Positions 1 through 9,944 of a stretch of DNA of 64,000 nucleotides are shown here, piece after piece. Origin of the DNA: Buxus sempervirens (lineage: Eukaryota > Streptophyta > Magnoliopsida > Buxales > Buxaceae); the NCBI GenBank assembly GCA_947561395.2, contig OX387183.1, forward strand, positions 33,530,853-33,594,852, in the 5' to 3' direction. Position numbers and translations under genes: made by a program. The number at the start of each line of letters is the position of its first letter. Positions within the stretch are counted from its first letter, which is position 1. Under the pieces are notes generated by a model that made no database searches, had not been told where the DNA came from, and worked only from the letters and a program-made list of their open reading frames with translations.

Positions 1-109
1 TAATAGTAGATGAAAATATATATATATATATATATATGCACATATAGATGTTGGTGCTGGTTAAATCAAGTTTTATTATTTCTGGGAAACTTGTGGTCAT
101 CAGGGTTCA

Positions 110-112
<3 letters not shown>

Positions 113-170
<58 letters not shown>
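113..170. repeat. (TA)n microsatellite
   Basis: About 58 bp of pure alternating TA, with a shorter (AT)n at 18-37. It belongs to the AT-rich start of the S0 LTR. The apparent small ORF across it is a TA-repeat artefact. Confidence 0.95.
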
Positions 171-176
<6 letters not shown>

Positions 177-1649
177 GAAAATATAATAAGGTGGAAATAT
201 TCGGCCCCGGGAATAAATAGAAGGGGGGCCAATATTTGTAAATCCGGAAAACCCTGCACTAGTGAGGGGTAAAAAGGGGATTCTTAAAGAAAAGGGTGAA
301 TTAGGTTAAATCCGGGTGGTGTCTATATAAATAGCTAACTCCTACAACTTTTCGGGGATTTGGGGGAAAAGGTCGCGGCTCTGGAGAGAGTTAGGGTTTC
401 CGTCTGCCTCAAAGTCAAAAATCTCCAGGATGGCCGGAAGCTTGAAGAAAGTCTTAGTAAGGTGAGTAGCACGGTTTTACAACTGGGGTTTTGTGTTTTA
501 TGTTTCTCTCGAGATTATTCTGATGCATGGTTTATATATCAACTGATAGTATGAGTTTTTCTGGTTTTCTGGTTTTCGGGAAATTACGTGAACAGAGTCT
601 CCGGATTTAATTTATAATTGAAAATGAAAGTGTTTAGATTAATTCCAAATATGGTTGGGAAGTCTTCTGGGAGTATTAGGAGTGTATTGGAGTAATTACG
701 GAGGTTCACAAACCGGCCAGTCATGTAGATCTCAAAATAACAGAGAAATGAAAATCACAGGGGGTATCCGCTCACCTCGCGCTCACCGGCACTCACCTCA
801 GAGGTAGGCGCCCCGTTAAAAACGACCCACCGCCGAGCTCGCGCCCGGCTGCCGCTCAGCTCGCGCTCAGCGGAAAACGATGCGCCCATCTCGCGCGAAT
901 CTCGCGCCCACCTCACGCCCATCTCGCGCTCATCTCACGCTCACCTAGCGTCGGGTGAGCGGCAGGTCGATTTTACCCTTTTTCTTCACCGCCGACCGGC
1001 GCTCACCTCGCGCCCACCTCAGTAAGTGAGCGGCAGACCTATTTTGCTTACTGAAATGGAATTTCTGATTTGACCAAGAGTATTTGCATTACTTAGGGGT
1101 TAAACCACTTCACTACTCACTTGGTTAGGAACCTGAGAAACCATTTTGCCTATGAAATTATTAGAGGAAAAATTAGTGAACCTCTTAAGAGTTTTTAAGT
1201 TGAGTTTAGGTTACTTATGAGTATTGTGCCGGACACCAAACTAGTAAGAGTTACCAGTTGCTTTTCCTTGTTCTATACACTGTTTTGATTGAGAAGTTAT
1301 TGTATTTCTGGTTTCGCTTGTTGGAAACTTTAAATGTATTGAAAGGATTTCCTTGGTATGAATGCATTGAGTTTTACTTCCATATGAATTGTGTTACGGA
1401 AATGAGAAATTACTGAATGTACTTGAGGTACGGCTTGGTCCAGAGGGACAGGTGATGAATTGTGATGAGTTTTTACATGATGTGGGATGAATGGTTTTGT
1501 TTTGATATTGAAATTGAGATTATACGATGTTTACTGTTTTGGTCTAGCTTGTCCTGGATCCAGATGTTTAAGCTTAGTATTGTGATGCTTTTATTTTATT
1601 GGTGTAATGGCATGGCCATGGAGTGTTGCCACGACTGGTGTAGAGCAGC

Positions 1650-1762
1650 CAGAAACCCTGAGCAGGCCTGGTTGTCAATGCCGAAACCCTGAGTAGGCCA
1701 GCATTGGATGACGAAACCCTGAGTAGGCCGTCATTTCAGAGTATCCGAAACCCTGAGTAGGC
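1650..1762. repeat. Minisatellite, 31-34 bp unit
   Basis: Four units built on GAAACCCTGAGTAGGCC start near 1652, 1683, 1713 and 1747, separated by variable spacers. The array occupies the same part of the LTR (between the CpG block and the 3' exon) as the larger arrays in S1 and S9, although the repeated word differs in each. Confidence 0.85.
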
Positions 1763-2379
1763 CGGAACTGTGTACATGGAGGTGTGGAGGTCGCTCTGGC
1801 ATGTTGATTACCCAATCAAATATTTGTATGACATTGACCACGTGGATTTGTTGTTTACTTATCAGTTGGAATACCATGGGATACCTAGTGGAAATTGTCC
1901 TATTGAGGCATGGACCATATTATTAACGTTCTCTGAGACTGATCTGGGTTTTGTTGACCAAGGGATTTCCGATGTTTATTGCTTATAGTTAAATGGTTTC
2001 CTATACTCTTGGGTCAACAATACTGTCAGCAGAGTACGCAGACTTCACCGGTTGTTCCTTGTTTTCTCGTCTGATTATTCGATCATAGAATTTTTAAATT
2101 TGAAGATGTGTATTCTTGCATGCATGTGCTACTTGCTGAGATATTCGTATCTCACTCTTTTATTTCTGTTGTTTTTCAGATACGTATGGAGAGCCGATAA
2201 TTGCAGGTAGTGAAAATTTGGTCATGTGAGTTTTCATGTTGGGATTTGTTTAGCGCACTCTATTGCATAAAATAATTAGTTCCATGTTTTCTTTACTCTG
2301 GTAGTTTGATCCTGTTAATTATAATAACCTCTGGACACGAGTTACGGGTTTTCATGTGACTCGGATCCGGGGCGTTACA

Positions 2380-2777
2380 GCACTTCTAGCCCTGCCACAT
2401 CCCCGGCCTCTGCCACGGCCTCCCTCGCCCTCAAGGGCCTGCTCCTAAACTCGGCCTCTACCTTGGCCTCGTCCTCTACCTTTAATGGCCTCTGCAGCCT
2501 AATCACCACCTCGGCCTCTCCCACGACCTCGAGCGGGAGCCACAACAGGCTAAAATTCAAAGGCATGAAATGTGAAGGTTCGTGTAGAAGAGAATAGAAG
2601 GAGGGAAAAGAAAATAGGAAAGCCTACCTCAGCAGAGCCCTCTCCAGAGCTCTCTCTGGAATCATCTAACGGCTCCGACAGGGTAGCACTAGAACTCGCC
2701 TCTGTCCGAGCCCGCGAAGTGGAGGGCTGATCAGCAGGGTCAGCCTCCTCTCGAACGCGGGCACGACTCCTAGCCAT
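2380..2777 (-). pseudogene. Gypsy-type gag N-terminus, split by a possible intron, truncated by S0
   Basis: On the minus strand an ATG at 2777 opens MARSRARVREEADPADQ, a Ser/Ala/Glu-rich start of the kind seen at the N-terminus of chromovirus gag-pol proteins. The frame meets GAG|GTAGGC at about 2629, a donor-like site. A plausible acceptor, TTTTAG|CCTGTT, lies near 2555, after which the sequence codes for an Arg-Gly-rich tract (ARGRGRGRG). The gag then runs into the 3' end of S0 at 2379, so S0 appears to have inserted here and the rest lies left of the window. Exon structure is inference. The Arg-Gly tract is low complexity, so frame assignment there is uncertain. Confidence 0.5.
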
Positions 2778-4087
2778 CTACAAGCCACAGGGAAGTGTTT
2801 TATGAATCTCAGTTCAAATTCATCAGGAATCTTATATGATCTTTTCAAAGTTATCATGAATTGTGTTTTGAGGGAATTTTCTCTTGTTTTTGTTCTTTGT
2901 TTCGATTCAAGGTTTTTTAGGAAGTGATTGATATTTCTATTCTGGTTCTAAAGCATTTTGTCCTAAAGATATTTAGAAGGCTTAATATCTGCTAATTTAT
3001 TTCAGGACTGCCACATGCAAAAGCGAAAGGTCTTAACTGATCAAAGATCAAAGCAACTGTGGAGTCCAATGGCCAATCATGGAAAAGTTCCGGTAGTTGG
3101 AGCACCACAGTGATTAGAAGTGTACTAAAGTCAAGGCAGATTGCAAGAAAAAGAACAAATCACAGCATGATTTGGATCAAATTTAAAGATGAGCATTTGA
3201 AATTATGTTTCCATCAAAGCATTGGAAATGCACAATCTAAAAAAGCATACAATTCAAAATGAAATAAGCAATCCAGTGGGAGGACACCACCAACAGGCAA
3301 TCAGAATTCAAGCCAAGAATTGGTAAGACATGTGGGGAAGTCAAGACAAATTGAGGAAAATCATGCCATTCAATAAGCCATTCGGTTGAAAATCGCCACC
3401 GGTAGAAAATCAAGTGTTCTTTGTCACTGTCAATTTGAGGACTTAGGAATTGTAGGCATGCTTCAAAATTTATCAAAATTAATTCACCTACCACAGTACA
3501 GTAGAATTGGGTTGTCATGCAAGCTGTGGGATTAATCATGGAATTCATGGAAAGATCCTAAGATAAATGGTGAAGTCAAAGCAGATTGCAGAAAAAGAAC
3601 AAAGGAAAAATCCTAGCATGGTATTTAAGCACCAAGAAATTCAGTATCCAGGAGCATTTTAGTTGGTCGAAAATCATCACTAACAATCAATCCAATGCAA
3701 TTAATTGGAATACAACAACAAGTTTTATCTGAATCTAGATGAAACCTCAGATATACAATTAATCAAAGAAAAATGTGCACTGACCCAGTTTGATTGGCAA
3801 GAGCAGTGGAGAGATGGACGGAGCAGGGAGTCACCGGAACTTGGGCGAAGTCGTCAAACAGAATCGATTGGAAGTAAGGGTTTAAGCGAAAACCCAAAGT
3901 GCCAAACCAGGGCTTGGTCGCAGCAGCAGGTGGATGATTGCCGGAGTTGATAAGAGTCGCCGGAGTTTGCAAGTAGTTGCCGGAATCAGAGAGAACCGAT
4001 GTGGAGAAGAAGCAATGTGTTCAGGGTTTGCAATCGGAGAAGAAGAAAAGAAGGGGAAGAGTCGTGGTCGCGCGCGACTTATATAAC
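2778..4087 (-). other. Leader and LTR part of the minus-strand Gypsy element
   Basis: No reading frame is supported here. On the minus strand a TATATAAG box lies at about 4079-4086, followed by a leader with several GCAA(A)CTCCGG-like motifs that runs toward the gag ATG at 2777. I read it as the promoter, R/U5 and leader of the element that encodes the gag fragment. I did not find a clear primer-binding site or the LTR/internal boundary. The small ORFs in this stretch have no recognisable domain. Confidence 0.4.
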
Positions 4088-4315
4088 CTAGTGTATCCGA
4101 TAGATTACGTCAGATACAAATGAGGCCTTTCTTATCCGACCAATTATGTCGAATACAAAAGAAAAACAGAAAAAAAAAAAAAGAAAAAAAAAAGAAAAAA
4201 AGAAAAGAAAAAAGAGGAAAAAGGAAAAGAAAAAAAGAAGGAAAAAGAAGAAAAATAAAAAAAAAGAGAGAAAAAAAGAGAAAAAAAAAAGAAGAAAAAG
4301 GAAAGAAAGTGTGCT
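4088..4315 (-). repeat. GTATCCGA hairpins and a 150-bp purine tract
   Basis: Two imperfect palindromes of the GTATCCGAT...GTCAGATAC type (about 4092-4114 and 4135-4158) lie just upstream of the minus-strand TATA box. Beyond them, about 4157-4310 is an almost unbroken A/G tract on the plus strand, so the opposite strand is all pyrimidine. The Lys- or Phe-rich ORFs across it are artefacts of composition. Confidence 0.8.
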
Positions 4316-7145
4316 ACAAAATCTGCTATTTTCACACAAAAAAAACCCTATTTTGGCTTAAAATCCACTTCACAGCCACGAGAGCTCAGTGGAATTTAGG
4401 ACAACTTGGGGAAATGTGTTGGTCAAAAGGAAAATATTCAACTTGGTTTGATAAAAAAATCAGTTTTCAAAAATCTTATTTTGGGCTTAAAATCCACTTC
4501 ATAGCCACGAGAGCTTAGTGGAATTTAAGACATCTTGGAGAGACGCCCCCCTTAAAGTTAGGGCTTTTTGGCAAATCTTCACCAAAAATTATTTTGCAAA
4601 ATTGAATTGAACCAAGCAAATCATGGTTGGGGAAGTGCAATTTGGGCTTGTCTAATCTTCGCAGCTCATTGCGTTGCAACTCCTGAAAATAGGGGCAGTT
4701 TTAGACACCCCAAATTGCACAATAATTGGCAAAATTCATTCTTTCCTTTAAAATCAGTACAAAATTTGAGAAATAATCATTTTTTTCTTGTATCCGACAA
4801 CTCAGGTCGGATACAAGCATATCCTTTTATATCCGACAGAAGTTGTCGGATACAAGCAGCTATTAATGTATCCGACGACATATGTCGGATACATATATGT
4901 GATTTTGTATCCGACCTGAGATATCGGATACAAGCTTTTTGCTCAAAATTAGGGTTTTCCAAGAGTTTTCACTTTTTACCATCATATCCTTCATTAAAGG
5001 AGTGGAAATCTCGGAAATAGCCTTAGGGTTAAGTGAAGGGGGTTCTAGACATCATTTTGTGTCTAGCATCATGCAAACCCTAAACTCTAATCTTTGCCTA
5101 TAAATAGAAGGCTCCTTCTTAAGCAAATGGCCATAAGTTAGAGATTGAAGAGCTCCGAGTTGAGAAGGGAACCGCTGCCGCACTGCTTCCAGCAACCCAG
5201 GTAAGCCTAAATCCCTCTTTATTTTTATATCTTTACATTCTAGGTTTAGCTCTTTTCTTCTACCTTTTTGTAGAATAAGGCCTAATCTGTGTATGCAAAC
5301 CCTTCCTCTACTCAAAGTACCTCAAGACTCCCCCTAGCCGTAAAACGTGAAGGCGGGATCTAGGGGAAACGAGACTGAGGATTGATCCTTAATGTTAGAA
5401 CCTTGTTGGAAAAACCTTTTGATTCTATGAAAACCATTTCATACTCAAAGTACCCCAAGGTTATCTCGAAGAACCGTAAAACGGGGAGAAAGAACTAAGG
5501 GAAACGAGAATGGAATGAAACCCTAGGTTGTTTTAGAACCCTATTTGATTGATATGAATGCATGCTATATGTTGTTATGTTGTTGAAGAGTGGATTTTTA
5601 CACATACACATATTGCACTTGTTTTGTCGAATTTGGCTAATATTTGGGATTTATTGCATTTATTGTGATAGATCTAAAATAAATAGCCCCAAGCATTTCT
5701 GGGATGTTTATTATTGATTTCAAGCAAGTTCTTGTTGAATATTGAAGACCTCTAGGTCCAACCTCTCGGTTTTGGGCATTTTTGCTCAATATTAGGGTTT
5801 TTGGCATATTCTCTCCAATCGGAGAGAATGGTGAGCCAAGCTTGTGCCCTATTTCTTTCCTAGAGGTTCTTCAAAATCTTTTCAAATGATTTTGATTCAT
5901 ATTGCACGGATCACACACATTCAATCACTGTTTTGAGTCGATTTTACTTAAAAGTGGCAAAACGGGACAGCAGCTGTACCCTAACTTCGGACACTCATAA
6001 CATCATCATTCGGATGAATTTTGGAGTGATTCTAAAGCCACGGGAAAGGTGAGGTTGTCTAGTTTATGCCTACAAAATTTCATCAATTTTTATGGAGCAG
6101 ATTTTTGACACCATTCTGTCGAAGTTGATAGGTCAGTTCAGGTCAAACTGTTGAACCTATCACTTTGAATGGGCACTATCTGTTCGTTTTAAATCCGATT
6201 TGAGTGATTTTGATTTCTAGGTACTCCTTTATGGGTGTATTTTCAAATCCAGTTGGTTGTGTAATTTTTTGATTGCATTTGTGTCTTGGGTAACAGATTT
6301 ACTCAGAACTGCTCAACAGCACCTTTCTGGGTTGATCTGTGATCCTCGGGGCCTGTTTGTGAGGTCACCCAAGGCACATCCAAATGAATTTTTGTATAAG
6401 GCTTGTTTCATTTGAAAGATGGCCCTACATGCTTCATTCACGCCAAATTTCATGAATTTTTATAGAGCCAATTTTTCCAAATGAACTTCCAAAATTGCCC
6501 ACTTATTACTTTTACTGATTTCCAACAGCAATCTTAAAAGGAGAATAACTCCTAGGGTTTTGACCGGATTTTATTGAAATTTTGCATGAGTCTTTTATTT
6601 ATCATAATCTTTCAAATGGATTTGGTTTGATTCAATTTAAATTAGATTTGAATGATTTCAAGACAAACGACTCTAGCTTTTACCGAATTTTCCAGATTTG
6701 TCTCAACTTGGTTTTGTTCCAGTTTTTGCATTGATTTCCATTTAATGATGATATCCCAGAAGTGATACTAACATAAAAGAGGATCTGGAATTCATTGGAT
6801 TTCTCATGTGGAAGTGTCATACATTTGCTTAATACTTTTTCAAGGTTCTTTGATTATTTTAGCAAGCTTTCTTATTTTTTTTAGCATGAACAACACTTGG
6901 CAACCACCTTGTGTGAGTGAATGGGGGGTGCCTAACACCTTCCCCATTCATAATCTAATCCCCTTACCCATCTCTAGATTTGATTTTCAAGTAGAGTTAT
7001 TTTTATTCTAGTTTTTACCTTTTTGCTTATTTTGAATCTTTTGGTGCCCATTCACACCCAAAATTGAATGGTGGCGACTCTCCCATTTTTTTTAGCCCGT
7101 GTGATGACGGAGGGGATCATCTAGGTGATTTTTCCATGTCTCACA
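4316..7145 (+). mobile_element. T-like LTR, plus orientation, start uncertain
   Basis: The layout matches the T group: hairpins of the TATCCGAC...GTCGGATAC type at 4790-4935, a TATAAATA box at 5099-5106, a long non-coding R/U5, and near the 3' end a TGGCGACTC motif (about 7072) followed some 70 bp later by a CACA end at 7142-7145. Two direct copies of a segment of about 65 bp (TTAAAATCCACTTCA...) lie near 4350 and 4480. Further hallmark sequence includes GACACCCCAAATTGC near 4707. No protein-coding frame is supported. The flank AGGTT after 7145 may be one half of a target duplication; its partner was not found. Confidence 0.55.
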
Positions 7146-7689
7146 AGGTTTGAGGATTTTTACTAGCTTTGCTCATAAGTCGCATGGTGGAGTAGTGAAT
7201 GAAGAGTTTCTTTTGAAAGACTTATCTTGCTTCATAAAGTATGTGATGTTACATGTAGTGTTTTGTGTATATTTTATCAGTTATATTGGGATTGTATACA
7301 AGGACTTGAATTATTGCTTTTGCTTCAATTTATCGTTATACCTCATGACTATTTCATGAAATAGACTGTTTTATTACATGCACCTTGCTACTTGTTGAGA
7401 TTTATATCTTACTCGGGCTTTCCCCTATTTTTCAGGTATGCTTGAAGAGATCGTCAAGTTTTGGGTAGTGTACTCATGGGTAGAATTGTGGTTATTACCA
7501 TAGAACAAATTCAGAATAAAGAGATTCTTATTGACAATTAATTTGATTAAATTGAATAAATATGCTATGCTTCCAATTGTACTCTGATATAATTAAAAAT
7601 TTTAAATCCTCCATAAATTTTAGTTTGTTATGGCCCAATTTTTACTAACACTCCGGTTTTGGTTGTTGAATTGAATTCGGGGCGTTACA
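7146..7689 (+). mobile_element. S-type LTR, 3' fragment
   Basis: This piece contains the S-LTR motif GCTCATAAGTCGCATGGTGG (7169 onward), an acceptor-like TTTTTCAG at about 7428-7435 and the terminal GGGGCGTTACA ending at 7689. The 5' part is missing, apparently separated by the T-like LTR to the left. The post-acceptor exon is too degraded to give the conserved peptide. Confidence 0.6.
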
Positions 7690-8275
7690 TGAGCCCAAAA
7701 CAACTAAATACCAAACAAATAATTTCAAACAATTCCAATTAAGCGTGGTCTCCAAATAAACTCAAACCGTCCGAACAAAATTAAATCCAAGTCTAGAAAC
7801 AAATGGGTAAAAACTAAATCTCTCATTCTCATAAACAAGTCCAATAATATGTCCATCAACATAAAGTCAAATCATAACAATAACCTCAAATAAAAGAAAG
7901 TAATCTAGTCCGGATAATAATGATCCTCAACCATAAAATTAGGAAACTCTCCTCCTTGATAATTAACCCCAGTCACGTCCTCATGTGGGTTAGCTGAAAC
8001 AAAACAAAACGCGATATGAGACAAGAATATCCCAGTAAGCAGCACATGCATGTGTAAACAGTTTATATATATACAAAAATAACATTCTTTCATGCTTGGA
8101 AAAATAAACGATTAATTTCATGGTAAGAATCTCAATAGATAAACCAAAACATAAGTCAAGTAAATCAATTCATAACAGTTCATGATATGGCAATATTGTG
8201 AAAGAAACAATGCCGGCCAATTACGGTGAATTATCTCAATGTCATGCTTAACGTACAGGCAAACTAAATCACTGT
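7690..8275 (-). mobile_element. P1: S-type LTR, minus orientation, interrupted
   Basis: This segment is closely similar to 48640-49291 (P2) and is the 3' half of a minus-strand S-type LTR. It is cut on the left by the S fragment ending at 7689 and on the right by T5, whose TGTAAGCACC start at 8276 follows ACTGT, the same junction as in P2. It holds an intact acceptor and peptide exon (see 7905-7993). Confidence 0.75.
7905..7993 (-). other. Conserved peptide exon in P1 LTR
   Basis: On the minus strand the acceptor GTTTTGTTTCAG (AG just before 7993) is followed by an open frame that, completed by one G from an upstream exon, reads A-N-P-H-E-D-V-T-G-V and ends V-E-D-H-Y-Y-P-D-stop at 7905. Length and ending match the exons in P2, S4, S5, S6, S7 and S9. 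The function is unknown. It could be the last exon of a retrotransposon protein or a short spliced accessory product. Confidence 0.55.
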
Positions 8276-9944
8276 TGTAAGCACCTCATTTTTGCACCCC
8301 ACTGAAAGCTAGAATGAAAAACCCTAAAATACAAGTCAAACCCTAGGGAGCAGAAATTGACTTGCTGATCAAGCTTGAATTGACTTCCATTCCTTGTTCC
8401 AATGGATAGGAAATTCTGACACAGTTCCAACGCAGTTGAGTTTGCCAGAATCGGAGTCTAAATGAAGAAGATATGAGTAGAATAACCCTAAGGGCAAAAC
8501 TATAAATAAATGCAGAAATCCTGTTCACGTGGCAAAGGTGCAAGACACATTTGCCAAGTGGCAAATTAAAGGACAAAATGACAAAATGAAGAAAAGACAA
8601 AACACAAAAGAAAATATCTTGATTAAAATAATATTATTTCTTAAAAATATCCAAATTTAATTAATTAATTAAAATAAAAAAATCAGATTATCTCATTTAT
8701 GACAGAAATCTCACTCATTGCATCCAAGTAGGAGAGAGAAACTAAAAATCCAAAAGATTTAAAAATAACCAAAATATAATTTCAGTTCATAGATTCTTGA
8801 GTCGGGATACTCTGCACGAATCTATAACAAAAATCATTCTGATTTGACGTTAATGTGACCGAAATTATGTGACCAAAAGATAGTATAACCGAATTGAGTT
8901 TTCGGTTATGTGTAAGCACCTCATTTTTGCATGCCTAAAAGTGTTGAAAGTGAAAACCCGAGCAAAAAGTCAAACCCTAAGGGGACAAAAGTTGACTTTT
9001 TGATCAAGTGATAATTGGCCACTTTACTTTATCTCAGTGGATAGAGAATCCCGACACAGTTCCGACGCAACTGAGTTTGCTGGAATCAGAGCCCGGATGA
9101 AGGATTTACAGGCCGGTCAAACTTGAGGCGAATAGAAATTGACTTTCTTCTAAACCCCAAATCAGGTGCTTAGCCCTATCCCAATGGATAGAGGACTCCG
9201 ATATGGTTCAAACGCAACAGATTTTGCCCAAATCGGAGTTCGGATGAAGAAGATATGAGCAGTTGAAGTTTTAGGGCAGCAGTGCCGGAAACTGCATACG
9301 TGGCAAAAGAACTGTACATGTGGCAGGAATCGCAGGAAAATATCTCAGGGGACAATCTTTAAATATCAAAAATCTGAAAAATATCTCAGGGATTGAACTG
9401 AAAATGCGCAAGGGCAATCTGCAAATATCTTAAAGTGTCAAATCGGTCAAATCTATCAAATCGGTCAAATCGAAGGGCAAATCTGTAAATGTCCTTTTTG
9501 TATCCGACCTTATATGCCAGATATACATGATTTTATGCATATCCGAAATTATATGTTGGATACAAAGGATTCGCCCGCGAGATTCGTGCCAATTCCCCAA
9601 CAGATCCTCCGGCGGAATTAATTTTTCAAATAATTGTGTCTTGTATCCAACATTTAATGTCGGATACAAAGGGGCAGTAGTGTATCCGGCCTTGATGGTT
9701 GGATACACATGATGCCTTGTGTATCTGACATCCAAGGCCGGATACAAACTGCAGGCTATAAGCCAGCAGCTACCCCATTTCCGGGGTTGGCTCTTCTTTG
9801 CTTGTCTCGACATCTTCTTCCCCCCTGCCTCTGATCCGAAATCCTCCCTTTTGCTCCACCTTGCTCTCCAAAACTCAAAACACCATTCCTTTGACCATCT
9901 TACCCCTTTCTTCTCTCTTCCTCTCCATTTTCACCCAAGCAAGG

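Larger units (their letters stand above)
1..2379 (+). mobile_element. S0: S-type LTR, 3' part, 5' end not resolved
   Basis: This is the 3' portion of an S-type LTR ending in GGGGCGTTACA at 2369-2379. A TATATAAATAG box lies at about 324-334, so the sense strand is plus. A splice-donor-like AAG|GTGAGTAGC is at 459-470 and an acceptor-like GTTTTTCAG at about 2172-2180. The exon after the acceptor reads D-T-Y-G-E-P and stops after 16 codons, so it lacks the E-D-Y-Y ending seen in other copies. Two (TA)n microsatellites (18-37 and 113-170), a CpG-rich block (765-1040) and a 31-34 bp minisatellite (1650-1762) lie inside. The expected TGTAA start and target duplication were not found; the LTR may begin outside the window. 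Chromovirus origin is inferred from ends and size. Confidence 0.7.

Noticed and set aside
4120-4518. Lys-rich and Phe-rich ORFs on opposite strands
   Set aside because: Direct result of the purine tract; no protein family.
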